From Candidatus Harpocratesius repetitus (GTDB lineage: Archaea > Asgardarchaeota > Lokiarchaeia > Sigyniarchaeales > Promethearchaeaceae), in contig JAIZWK010000001.1 of the NCBI GenBank assembly GCA_021498095.1, positions 186,001 to 250,000 on the forward strand: a DNA stretch of 64,000 bases, written 5' to 3'. Both the position numbers and the translations under genes were made by a program. Numbering within the stretch: the stretch's first letter is position 1; each line of letters begins with the position of its first letter. Below the pieces are notes generated by a model. It did no database searches and was not told the origin of the DNA. It worked only from the letters and a program-made list of their open reading frames with translations. Below are positions 46,961 to 55,605 of this stretch, one piece after another.

Positions 46961-48304
46961 ATGAAAGAAACAGATGTTCTTGTAGTAGGCGGTGGTCCTG
47001 CGGCTGTGATCACTTCAGTGGTTGCAGCTCAAATGCATCCAGATAAGAAAATAACAACTGTTCGAAATTTTCCCACAGTTCCCATTCCTTGTGCAATTCC
47101 ATACAGTTTTGGACAGCTTCAAGGGATTGACAACAATTTAATGCCAGATAAAGGCTATCATGCCAATAATATTGAGTTGATCATCGATGAAGCCATAAAC
47201 GGTGATCGAAATGAAAAAGTAATTGAATTGAAATCGGGTGAAAAGATTAAATACGATAAGTTGGTTCTTGCAACTGGTTCAAAACCAATCATTCCGACTT
47301 TTATTCCAGGATATGACAAACCTCATGTATTCATTGTTTCTAAAGATAATGAATATTTGAAAGAAGTCTATAAAGCCAGCGAAACGGCAAATAAAATTGT
47401 AATAATCGGAGCAGGATTTATTGGAATGGAATTTGCAGATGAATTCCTTCGACTAAATAAAGATATCACTATTGTTGAAATGCTTGATCATGTTCTCGGC
47501 AATTCATTTGATATGGAATTTAGTAATCAAGTTGCTGAGAAATTTACTGAAGCTGGAGTAAAATTATTAACTGGAAAGAAAGTAATCGCAATTGATGATG
47601 ATTATGTCCAATTAGAATCTGGCGAAAAAATTAATGCAGACATGGTATTAGTTGCAATTGGAGCAGTACCGAATACAGATTTAGCATCAAAGCTTGGCTT
47701 GAAACTAGAGGGAAAAGGAATCTGGGTTGATGAATATTTACGAACTTCTGATGATGACATCTTAGCCGTAGGAGATTGCGCTTCAAAAATCGATTTTTTC
47801 ACCAGAAGACCCACATATGTAATGTTGGCATCAACTGCTTGTGCAGAAGCACGGATAGCAGGCGCAAATCTTTTTGGATTGCAAGTTGTTCGTGAAAACA
47901 AAGGCACAATAGGTGTTTTCTCGACCAATCTTCAAGGTCTTACATTAGCTACAGCCGGTCTCACAGAAAATATTGCGAGAAAATCTGGTTTTGAAGTAAT
48001 TACAGCAACAACGACTTCACCTAATCGGCATCCTGGGAAATTTGCCGATACCTCAAAAATTACAGTTAAGTTGATCTTTGCAAAAACATGCGGTAATTTA
48101 CTTGGAGGACAGATAATTTCGGGTGGAAAATCAGTAGCAGAAATGATTAATGCGATTGCAGTAGCAATTCAACAGAAAATGACAGTTACTGAATTGTTTA
48201 CCCTTCAATTTGGAACACATCCATTAGTCACATCGGCACCAACAACTTATCCTTTGATTACTGCCGCCCAAGCTGTTCTCATGAAGTTAAAGCACGAAAA
48301 ATGA
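46961..48304 (+). CDS. CoA-disulfide reductase/NADH oxidase-like flavoprotein
   Basis: 447 residues of the FAD/NAD(P) pyridine-nucleotide disulfide oxidoreductase fold: FAD site VVGGGPAAV (8-16), redox Cys 44 in PIPCAIPYSFG, NAD site IIGAGFIGMEFA, FAD contact LAVGDCA, and the dimerisation domain from about 330. A single active Cys in this place is the mark of CoA-disulfide reductases, H2O-forming NADH oxidases and polysulfide reductases. It probably serves thiol or oxygen defence or sulfur reduction. AAGGTG upstream supports ATG 46961. Confidence 0.85.
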   Translation: MKETDVLVVGGGPAAVITSVVAAQMHPDKKITTVRNFPTVPIPCAIPYSFGQLQGIDNNLMPDKGYHANNIELIIDEAINGDRNEKVIELKSGEKIKYDKLVLATGSKPIIPTFIPGYDKPHVFIVSKDNEYLKEVYKASETANKIVIIGAGFIGMEFADEFLRLNKDITIVEMLDHVLGNSFDMEFSNQVAEKFTEAGVKLLTGKKVIAIDDDYVQLESGEKINADMVLVAIGAVPNTDLASKLGLKLEGKGIWVDEYLRTSDDDILAVGDCASKIDFFTRRPTYVMLASTACAEARIAGANLFGLQVVRENKGTIGVFSTNLQGLTLATAGLTENIARKSGFEVITATTTSPNRHPGKFADTSKITVKLIFAKTCGNLLGGQIISGGKSVAEMINAIAVAIQQKMTVTELFTLQFGTHPLVTSAPTTYPLITAAQAVLMKLKHEK

Positions 48305-48340
48305 GAAAAAAAAGCAATTTTTTTACAAAACATAAATACT

Positions 48341-48844
48341 TTATTTTTTTTCCTTATTCTTTGAATTTTTCTTATTTTCATAATATATTATCTTAAAGAT
48401 TTTGGTAAATTTTATTACCTTAAGCGGACGTCTTATTTTTAATTTACCATGCAATAATGCTTTGACAGGGTTGACTTTTCCTACAGAAAGTTTTAAGAAG
48501 GTGGTTATATCTGTGGTGATACGCGCTTTTATTTTTCTTTTTATGGGTTTAAGTTCCTCTGGTTTATTTTTCACCTGTTCTACAAATATTTCCCCATTTT
48601 TTATTCGAACTATTGCAGAGCGTCTATCATCAACAGCAATTAACAATACATTTAATTGCTGATTTCCAAATTCTTGCTTAAATTTTTCTGAATTATTAAG
48701 TATTTTGACTTGATTCCAGATGATTGAGGGAAATCCCCTTAATTTTTTCTTTTTTCCCTCTTTAACTGTTGATCTTTCATCTTTATTTATCTTTTGAGAA
48801 GAAATTTTTGAAGATACATTTGAATTACTCACATTTGGTTCCAT
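48341..48844 (-). CDS. SCP2-like sterol/lipid-binding domain protein
   Basis: The 167 residues have a basic, Ser/Lys-rich start of about 40, then an SCP2-type core: LNVLLIAVDDRRSAIVRIKNGEIFVEQ, then ARITTDITTFLKLSVGKVNPVKALLHGKLKIRRPLKVIKF. The K-x-N-P-x-x-A-L-L-x-G-K-L-K-I pattern is the usual SCP2 end. It would hold a lipid or hydrophobic ligand. The basic tails may dock it to membranes or nucleic acid. It is convergent with the flavoprotein gene. Confidence 0.65.
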   Translation of the reverse strand: MEPNVSNSNVSSKISSQKINKDERSTVKEGKKKKLRGFPSIIWNQVKILNNSEKFKQEFGNQQLNVLLIAVDDRRSAIVRIKNGEIFVEQVKNKPEELKPIKRKIKARITTDITTFLKLSVGKVNPVKALLHGKLKIRRPLKVIKFTKIFKIIYYENKKNSKNKEKK

Positions 48845-48936
48845 AAAAAAAAGAATTGATTGAACTAAATAAAATTTCTTAAAGATTTACTATTTACTAA
48901 TAATTAAAATAAAATATCTTTTGAAAATAAAAATTA

Positions 48937-49725
48937 TTGACAAATTTATTTACAAAGGAAATGTATAAAGATAATTTAATGAGAGATATTTATCAAATTG
49001 AGAATTATGAAGAAAATAATCCACCAGATATCTCAATAGATGAATTTTTACCTCTTCTTGAACTTCCAATCCCTTATATGCTATATCCAAAAATTCCAGG
49101 AATCTCTCTCAACCAAGTATTTTTCAACCTTTCTGATTATCAGATGCAGAATGTTGCTCTTGAAATCCGTCAATTCTTAGATTTTTTCCATTCCCCTGAA
49201 TTTTATCGCGTTTTTCAATCAAACTTTCCGCAACATTTATCTTTTTCACAATATAGATATTTCCATTTTTGGGAAAAAAAATATGAATACATACGAGAAA
49301 AGATATATCCTATTCTATTAAATGAAGAAAAATCATGGTTATCGCATCTCTTTGAAGATTTCTTGAATCACACCGAGTATTTTAAATTTCATCCGACAAT
49401 AACTCATAACGATTTCGACTCCAGTAATATTCTTATTTCGCAAGATTTCGCACATATATCGGGGATTATAGATTTTGAAGAATGCGCAGTTGGAGATCTT
49501 GCTGTAGATCTACTTTTTTATAGAGAAGGAAAAAGCTTTCAAGAAATTATCAGGAGGGGAAGCAGTAGCGTTAAATATGATCCTTATTTAGAAAAACGCT
49601 GTAATTTCCTTTACTACCGCACTTGCATCCCTTATTTAGAATGGGGGTTGAAGCACGAAAGAACATCAATGATAAATTACGGTAAAAGAAGATTACATTT
49701 TCTTATGAACAAATTGTATATATAA
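48937..49725 (+). CDS. APH-family kinase-like protein with a short N-lobe
   Basis: The C-lobe is complete: catalytic loop THNDFDSSNILI (H-x-D-x-x-x-x-N) and metal loop IIDFEECAVGDLAVDL, as in aminoglycoside/homoserine phosphotransferases. The N-lobe is short: the glycine loop and the Lys strand of a normal APH kinase are missing, since the frame is closed upstream at 48928. The start may be TTG 48937 or ATG 48961. Either it is a truncated gene or a kinase with a reduced N-lobe. The substrate is unknown. Confidence 0.6.
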   Translation: MTNLFTKEMYKDNLMRDIYQIENYEENNPPDISIDEFLPLLELPIPYMLYPKIPGISLNQVFFNLSDYQMQNVALEIRQFLDFFHSPEFYRVFQSNFPQHLSFSQYRYFHFWEKKYEYIREKIYPILLNEEKSWLSHLFEDFLNHTEYFKFHPTITHNDFDSSNILISQDFAHISGIIDFEECAVGDLAVDLLFYREGKSFQEIIRRGSSSVKYDPYLEKRCNFLYYRTCIPYLEWGLKHERTSMINYGKRRLHFLMNKLYI

Positions 49726-49801
49726 ATTTCAATTTATGGCAAAATTTTAAATTATTAAATTATCACAATGAAATTAATGAAAGTATAAAAAACAGAAAAT
49801 A

Positions 49802-50335
49802 ATGAGACAAATGGCATTTCAATTCAACCTTCAGCGACCTTACAAACGAGATAAGCCCCCTCAGAAACAACTTGAAAATAATGATTTCTTTCATGCTTTT
49901 AAAAGAGGATTTCAAAAGAAGAACCAAAAAAAGGAATTTTTAATAGTTTCACTAGTTGTAACCATAATATTTTGGATTATGATGAATATCTTTTTTCCTA
50001 ATTTCTGGAACTCTCACTCAGAATTTAATGTCGTTTTTCTAGTATATATTGCTGTTTTATCCTTTATGATTATTCTGGTGTATTATTCAGAACTAAGCAA
50101 AGAGCACAAGAACACAATGTTTTATTCCGTTCTGGAACGACAATATTCATCTCAATTAATTGATACAAATCAAAATGCTTTACACATATCTTCTGCACAA
50201 CAATTGCAATCTTTTCCTAATTTTTGCCCACATTGTGGAACCCAAATAAGCAATTATATATATTCGGAAAATCCAGATGAATCACCAAAATTTTGTCCTT
50301 TTTGTGGTGAATCTCTTTATTATTCATTATTATGA
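49802..50335 (+). CDS. Membrane protein with C-terminal zinc ribbon
   Basis: The 177 residues have a basic start, two membrane helices (about 48-66, LIVSLVVTIIFWIMMNIFF, and 78-98, FNVVFLVYIAVLSFMIILVY), then a soluble part ending in a zinc ribbon (FCPHCGTQI and FCPFCGES). The ribbon faces the cytoplasm. No family is recognised beyond this. It sits just upstream of the PGI gene on the same strand. Confidence 0.6.
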   Translation: MRQMAFQFNLQRPYKRDKPPQKQLENNDFFHAFKRGFQKKNQKKEFLIVSLVVTIIFWIMMNIFFPNFWNSHSEFNVVFLVYIAVLSFMIILVYYSELSKEHKNTMFYSVLERQYSSQLIDTNQNALHISSAQQLQSFPNFCPHCGTQISNYIYSENPDESPKFCPFCGESLYYSLL

Positions 50336-50442
50336 GATAAATAAAAGTGCTTTACAGAGAATTTTTATGGGTCATCCGGTATCTATTATATACAGAAGTT
50401 AGAATAGAGAATATAGAGAAAAAGAATGCAAAAGGTGTGTTT

Positions 50443-52077
50443 ATGAAATCACTTAAATCATTAAATTTAACAAATTTACCAGAATGGCAGGATTTGCAAA
50501 AACATTATGAACAAATCAAAGATTTACATTTACGTTATTTATTCGCCCAAGATTCAAAACGAGCTCAAAAATTTTCCATTCGTGCAGGAGACTTATTGGT
50601 AGATTTTTCCAAACATCGTATTACAGAAGAAACAATTAAATTACTCTTGAAATTAGCAGATCGATGTAATTTAAAACAAGAAATCGAAAAAATGTTTACA
50701 GGAGAAAAAATAAATTGCACAGAAAATCGTGCAGTGTTGCATGTTGCTCTCCGAAATTTGGCAGGAAACCCAATTTTTGTTGATGGCAAGGATGTGATGC
50801 CTGAAGTTAAACGAGTTTTGAATCAGATGAAACACTTTGCGACACAAATTCGTTCTGGTGAATGGAAAGGTTTTTCTGGAAAATCAATACGCAATATAGT
50901 AAATATCGGTATAGGAGGCTCAGATCTTGGTCCAAAGATGGTAACTAAAGCGTTAACACCATATCATCAGCGTTCTCTTCAATTTTATTTCGTTTCTAAT
51001 GTAGATGGAACCCACATTTCCGAAACACTACGCAACTTAAATCCAGAAGAAACATTATTCATCATTGCCTCAAAATCTTTCACAACTCAAGAAACAATGA
51101 CAAATGCAAATACAGCAAAAGACTGGATTGTAAATTATTTCAATAATAATGAAGCAGTAGCCAAACATTTTGTGGCAATTTCTACAAATTTATCAGGTGT
51201 TTCAGAATTTGGTATTAATCCCGAGAATATGTTCGAATTTTGGGATTGGGTCGGTGGTCGCTATTCGTTGACATCTGCTATCGGTCTTTCCATTATGATT
51301 GCCATTGGACCTGAGAATCATCACAAATTGTTAGAAGGTTTTCATGCAATGGATCAACACTTTCGCACAACATCATTTGATCGCAATATTCCTGTAATAT
51401 TAGCCCTTTTGGGTATTTGGTATAATAACTTTTTTCATGCAGAAACGCATGCAATTTTACCTTATTCCCAATATTTGGAAGATTTCCCTCGCTATTTCCA
51501 GCAAGGAGATATGGAATCAAATGGAAAATCGGTGGACAGAGAAGGCAATTATATAAATTACCAAACTGGGCCGATAATTTGGGGAGAACCAGGTACCAAT
51601 GGACAACATGCATTTTATCAGTTGATTCATCAAGGGACCAAATTAATCCCTTGTGATTTTATTGGATTTGCAAATTCCCACAACCCAATAGGTGATCATC
51701 ACATAAAATTGATGGCAAACTTCTTTGCCCAACCTGAAGCCTTAGCATTCGGCAAGACTGCAGAAGAATTGACCAAAGAAGGAATTCCTCAAGATTTAAT
51801 TCCACATAAATCTTTTAAAGGAAACCGCCCAACAACATCTATTTTGGCGCCAAAACTAACCCCATACGTTTTAGGACAGCTGATTGCGATGTATGAACAT
51901 AAAATTTTCGTACAAGGAGTGATTTGGAACATCTTTTCGTTCGATCAATGGGGTGTTCAGTTAGGAAAAGTTTTAGCCAAACAAATTTTACCAGAATTAA
52001 CCTCAACAGACCCACCATCGCATGATAGTTCCACCAATCAGCTAATTGAACATTTCCGAAAGTTTTTTCAAATTTAA
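50443..52077 (+). CDS. pgi: Glucose-6-phosphate isomerase, bacterial/eukaryal type
   Basis: 544 residues, the full length of the classical SIS-fold enzyme. Both family signatures are present ([18 protein letters not shown] and [18 protein letters not shown]), plus the catalytic stretch [15 protein letters not shown] and the substrate loop [13 protein letters not shown]. It interconverts glucose-6-P and fructose-6-P in glycolysis and gluconeogenesis. Many archaea use a cupin-type or a bifunctional PGI/PMI instead, so this gene is probably of bacterial origin. I chose ATG 50443 (preceded by AAAGGTG) over the upstream in-frame start at 50347. Confidence 0.95.
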   Translation: MKSLKSLNLTNLPEWQDLQKHYEQIKDLHLRYLFAQDSKRAQKFSIRAGDLLVDFSKHRITEETIKLLLKLADRCNLKQEIEKMFTGEKINCTENRAVLHVALRNLAGNPIFVDGKDVMPEVKRVLNQMKHFATQIRSGEWKGFSGKSIRNIVNIGIGGSDLGPKMVTKALTPYHQRSLQFYFVSNVDGTHISETLRNLNPEETLFIIASKSFTTQETMTNANTAKDWIVNYFNNNEAVAKHFVAISTNLSGVSEFGINPENMFEFWDWVGGRYSLTSAIGLSIMIAIGPENHHKLLEGFHAMDQHFRTTSFDRNIPVILALLGIWYNNFFHAETHAILPYSQYLEDFPRYFQQGDMESNGKSVDREGNYINYQTGPIIWGEPGTNGQHAFYQLIHQGTKLIPCDFIGFANSHNPIGDHHIKLMANFFAQPEALAFGKTAEELTKEGIPQDLIPHKSFKGNRPTTSILAPKLTPYVLGQLIAMYEHKIFVQGVIWNIFSFDQWGVQLGKVLAKQILPELTSTDPPSHDSSTNQLIEHFRKFFQI

Positions 52078-52128
52078 AACGAAATTGGATAGATTCCCAA
52101 TTTCCAAATTTTATTCGAGGCAAAAAAA

Positions 52129-53067
52129 TTGTATATCGGAGTAAAAGATCAAAAAATTGTGTTTATGCAGATGGAATTGGGGGATTTTTTTAACAAAACC
52201 ACTAAAAAAATATTTGATCTAAAAAACCCTAAGGAAAATCGAAAAGCATCTATAGTTTTGAAGCCAAAAGGATTAGCCAGATTCAATAAAAGACGAAAAA
52301 GAGAATTGAGGGCCAAAATTAAAGAGCAATTTCAACCCCGTTTTATCACAGTGGTAAATAATGAAAATCCAACTATCACCATTACTAAGAATTCAAATAT
52401 AGAAATTGAACAAAAAAGCAAACCAAAGAAGCGAAATAAGAAAAGAGAAAGAAAGAAAAAGAAAATAAAAAAAACTAATCACAGTTCCCAATTTTCTCCT
52501 CAATTATCAGAAAATCATCTATTAAGTGCTCAAACAACTGCTCAATCAAATAACCAAGATGATAGATCTAATTCACAATATCGAGATCTTTTAGCCTTTT
52601 CTTCTTCAAGATCAGTATCAGTTGATTCTTATCAGCCATCACCTCTGCCCACTTCGCAAGAAATTAACAAAAAGAAGGCGAAATCAACCCAAGTATCTCA
52701 AAAAGAAATAGAAGAACAAAAAAAGCCGCTAAAACTTTCATCTCCCATTGAATATACAATACCAGATAATATAACTAGAAAATTTGGTCACACAGGAGAC
52801 ATTCCTATTCCATGTCCCTATTGTAATGAAGAAATTTGGTTCTTTCCTGAAGATCTAGATAGTGTTCATTTCCATTCTACCAGACTTTGTGATTGTGGAG
52901 CAATTGTGCGAATTTCTACGAGAGAATATTATAATAAAATATTCTCAAATCTTTTTAATAAAGATAAATCTCAAGAAAAAAATTTAGACATTGAAATTCT
53001 AGCCACAGCATTGCATGATAATGAAGGAAATACAATATACAGTTATGGATTCAAACCAATAGAATGA
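52129..53067 (+). CDS. Lys-rich protein with a C-terminal zinc-binding domain
   Basis: 312 residues: an N-terminal helical part, a strongly basic low-complexity middle (about 95-210; runs of KKRNKKRERKKKK type and Ser/Gln-rich stretches), and a C-terminal domain with CPYCNEEIWF (about 227) and LCDCGAIVRI (about 256), four Cys that could hold one zinc. The charge points to nucleic-acid binding. The family is unknown. The start is TTG 52129 or ATG 52165. Confidence 0.5.
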   Translation: MYIGVKDQKIVFMQMELGDFFNKTTKKIFDLKNPKENRKASIVLKPKGLARFNKRRKRELRAKIKEQFQPRFITVVNNENPTITITKNSNIEIEQKSKPKKRNKKRERKKKKIKKTNHSSQFSPQLSENHLLSAQTTAQSNNQDDRSNSQYRDLLAFSSSRSVSVDSYQPSPLPTSQEINKKKAKSTQVSQKEIEEQKKPLKLSSPIEYTIPDNITRKFGHTGDIPIPCPYCNEEIWFFPEDLDSVHFHSTRLCDCGAIVRISTREYYNKIFSNLFNKDKSQEKNLDIEILATALHDNEGNTIYSYGFKPIE

Positions 53068-53097
53068 ATTCATGCATATACATTTCAAAACTGAATT

Positions 53098-53553
53098 TTA
53101 AAGCCATCCTTGGATAGACCAAGTAAATTTTTCAGCCAAAGTCATCCGAATTTCAACTTTATTCGCAAGAGTAAACCCTGTGATAAGAGAATGAGCACGG
53201 TTATCTTTTAATTTTTCATGATTTTTTATGGGTTGATGAATAACATCTAAAGGTTGAACAGAACGAACCTGAAAAACCTCGCTCTGAATAACACCGTAAT
53301 TTGTTGATTCTTTTTTACCACGTTTAAGGGTTTCTTCAGCTGTTGAATAACGATCCCAATCTACAGAAACACCATCCCATTTTGCAAGATATTCTTCTTT
53401 CCAAGATTTTTGAGGTTCATTGAAAACATTTTGAGGTACTTTTTGCATATTGGGGAATTCTGAATCATTTATAACAAAATTCTTGTGGATTCTTCGAAAA
53501 ATAAAATCATCATCTGGAATTATCTCAATTTCCCATTCTTCACAATTATTCAT
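53098..53553 (-). CDS. TIGR04255-cassette third protein
   Basis: This 151-residue protein starts NNCEEWEIEIIPDDDFIFRRIH, has a central GVSVDWDRYSTAEETLKRG and YGVIQSEVFQVRSV, then NRAHSLITGF. I recall small bacterial proteins with the plan D-x-x-(L/F)-x-R-R-I, SVDW-x-x-(Y)-S/T-A-E-E-T and (N/P)-A-H-(A/S)-L-I-x-G beside TIGR04255 genes. It is the last gene of the three-gene operon, 18 bp after the middle gene. Function is unknown; the cassette habit suggests defence or toxin-antitoxin work. Confidence 0.55.
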   Translation of the reverse strand: MNNCEEWEIEIIPDDDFIFRRIHKNFVINDSEFPNMQKVPQNVFNEPQKSWKEEYLAKWDGVSVDWDRYSTAEETLKRGKKESTNYGVIQSEVFQVRSVQPLDVIHQPIKNHEKLKDNRAHSLITGFTLANKVEIRMTLAEKFTWSIQGWL

Positions 53554-53571
53554 CAGTAAATCCCCAAAAAT

Positions 53572-54183
53572 TTAATTAGAATTGTCAAAAACTTTAAAGA
53601 TCCAATTAATAATTGAACTTTCAATAGCACTTTCAGATTCAATTTTTAAAATGCTTTTAAGAAAAGGGCTTTTTCCTACGGCAATAATAGGGTCAGATGA
53701 TGATACATGAATTACCAAAAATATGCTAGAATTTCGCCAAGTAATGTCAATTGTGCCATCTGAAATAGGAAGAAGTGAAGGAATTGGAAGAAAACTTAAT
53801 AAAGGCATTAAATTTTTCTTAATTATTCCATTATAAACATTATTGATAATCTTTTCTGATAACATGAGAATTTCTGATTCAAATGCTGGTGCGCCTTGTT
53901 CATCCCAATTTTTTTTTAGTTGTCTGAGATTTTCAATATTATTCGAAATATGTCGATAAATTTCAATAAGACGATGATTATAGTAATTAATATTTTCTTG
54001 AGAATCAGAAATATCATTTGACTGCTCCCAAGAGGGAAAAAATAGATAATAAGTATAAGGATCAAAATAATAATCAGGACTAGAATCATTATATTGCATA
54101 TCAAACCAATTTATCTTTTTATAGGAAATAAAATTATCTTGATTCTTTCTTAGATAAACATTTTTTTTAAGATCAAGCATCAT
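53572..54183 (-). CDS. TIGR04255-cassette second protein
   Basis: The 203 residues contain a recognisable core: NLRQLKKNWDEQGAPAFES, then an alpha helix, then PSLLPISDGTIDITWRNSSIFLVI. The pattern L-x-x-L-x-x-N-W-D-x-x-G-A-P and (P)-x-x-D-G-x-I-x-x-x-W recurs in small bacterial proteins next to TIGR04255 genes. Its start overlaps the end of the upstream gene by 11 bp (54173-54183), so translation is coupled. Function is unknown. Confidence 0.55.
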   Translation of the reverse strand: MMLDLKKNVYLRKNQDNFISYKKINWFDMQYNDSSPDYYFDPYTYYLFFPSWEQSNDISDSQENINYYNHRLIEIYRHISNNIENLRQLKKNWDEQGAPAFESEILMLSEKIINNVYNGIIKKNLMPLLSFLPIPSLLPISDGTIDITWRNSSIFLVIHVSSSDPIIAVGKSPFLKSILKIESESAIESSIINWIFKVFDNSN

Positions 54184-54946
54184 ATTTCATCTCAACACGT
54201 AAATTATTAGTTATAAGTGATTCAAATTCATTAATTATATTTGCATGTAATATTTCAAGCATTTTTTCAAATAAATTTGGTTGGATTTTTATCACAAATG
54301 AGTCAAAATCAAGGAAAAATAAATCAAATTGCTGTTTATCAGGTCTGCTATATTGAAATGCATATTGAATTGTTAAAATTGTATTATCTGTACATTTTTT
54401 TCGTATTCGAATTCGATTTTCGACTAATTCTTCGATGGGATATTTTTTTATGTTAAAAATTGGAATAAAAAACCTTTCAAAAGATGAACTGCTAATATTA
54501 TCAATAAATTCCTTTTTATTTATATATCTCAACCCAATTCTCTCAAATCGAGGAATTCGCCATATTTTCTTAAAATTATCTATTAATCTGATTATTTTTG
54601 ATTTAAATCCAATTCTGTTTTGATGATTTTTCCATGAATGGTAATTGGATATTTTTAAAGTGATTTTATTTGAAAAAATACTTACTTCATCTTCATCATC
54701 ATTTGAAAACCGCCAAATTATTTCAGATTCAAGAGGATTAGTTTCAAAACCGTCAGAATCACTTTTTCCTTGAAATAGAAGGATTTGTGAAATGAATTCT
54801 TTATGAGCATATGGATATTGATCTTGGATTCTTTCCTGAAATTGTGCAATTTTATTATTTATATTCAATATCAAAGGATAACGAGCTTCAAAAATAACTT
54901 CATGCAAAATTGATTTTTGATAAACACGATTTGATTCATTGCTCAT
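54173..54946 (-). CDS. TIGR04255-like family protein
   Basis: The 257 residues start MSNESNRVYQKSILHEVIFEARYPL, matching the P/H-x-x-E-(V/A)-x-F-E-x-R-(F/Y) start of the TIGR04255 family, and end LRVEMKYDA. The middle has the expected W-R-F-S, RFERIGLRYIN and DFDSFV elements. The family is found mostly in bacteria, with no firm function. I chose ATG 54946, which has AAGGA 8 bases upstream; longer versions read into the leader repeat. It is the first gene of a three-gene operon behind a leader shared with the gene at 1233. Confidence 0.7.
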   Translation of the reverse strand: MSNESNRVYQKSILHEVIFEARYPLILNINNKIAQFQERIQDQYPYAHKEFISQILLFQGKSDSDGFETNPLESEIIWRFSNDDEDEVSIFSNKITLKISNYHSWKNHQNRIGFKSKIIRLIDNFKKIWRIPRFERIGLRYINKKEFIDNISSSSFERFFIPIFNIKKYPIEELVENRIRIRKKCTDNTILTIQYAFQYSRPDKQQFDLFFLDFDSFVIKIQPNLFEKMLEILHANIINEFESLITNNLRVEMKYDA

Positions 54947-55029
54947 AATCATTATCCTTAATAAAATATATAAAGTGTAGGAAGAAAAAAGTTTTGCATT
55001 ATAATTTTTTAAATGTATTAATATATAAA

Positions 55030-55303
55030 ACTTTATTAACATTTAATAGAGTGATAGAAAATTGGAAATCATGCATAGATTACACATTTACTATTATTCT
55101 ATCCAAATTTGAAACATGTAGATCAGAAATTTAGACCTCTTATTATCAAATTCAACAATTTTTTAACTAAAAATGATCAAAAATCGAACCATAATTATAT
55201 TTTTTTTTGCCAATTGATAATAATTCTTGGATAGATTTGATTATTGTAGGAAAAAGAAAGATAGAAATTGTAATTCAGTCAGAAATAAAGAAGTTGATAT
55301 AAC
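55030..55303 (-). repeat. Leader repeat, copy 2
   Basis: On the minus strand it aligns with 914-1197: both have CAACTTCTTTATTTNTGAC, CTATCCAAGAATTATT, ATAATTANGGNTCGATTTTTGA, TTCAAATTTGGAT and AAATGTTNATAAAG in the same order and spacing. It ends 83 bp before the TIGR04255 start. Identity is lower than between copies 1 and 3. Confidence 0.75.
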
Positions 55304-55362
55304 TTTATATAATATATTTTTTTAATAATAAAAGAGTTAAAGACTAGTAAAATAAAATAATT

Positions 55363-55460
55363 TGGAGCCAGGTATGAGATTTGCACTCATGTAAAGAGGA
55401 TATCCGCAATACATACACGTATCCTGCAGTCCCCCGCCTTAACTACTTGGCTAACCTGGC
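55363..55460 (-). tRNA. tRNA-Cys(GCA) with a 22-nt intron at position 37/38
   Basis: The minus strand folds as a full tRNA: acceptor GCCAGGT/ACCTGGC (7 bp), U73, encoded CCA (55363-55365), D stem GCC/GGC, anticodon stem GGGGA/TCCTC with loop CTGCAG-A (anticodon GCA), and T stem ATGAG/CTCAT with loop TGCAAAT. A 22-nt intron (about 55402-55423) splits the anticodon loop after base 37. Intron bases TGCG can pair with the anticodon TGCA, as in a bulge-helix-bulge splice site. U73 and GCA are the identity elements of tRNA-Cys. It lies divergently 145 bp from cysS. Confidence 0.92.
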
Positions 55461-55605
55461 TTGTAATGAAAAAAGTTTGAAACTCATACTGATACAAAGT
55501 GGCGTGGATTTAAAATTTTATGAATTTGATGCTTGATAATAAACTTATCAACACGAATCTTCGCAGAGCGTAAACTTCAATTAAGATATCGTACTAGTCC
55601 ACCTA

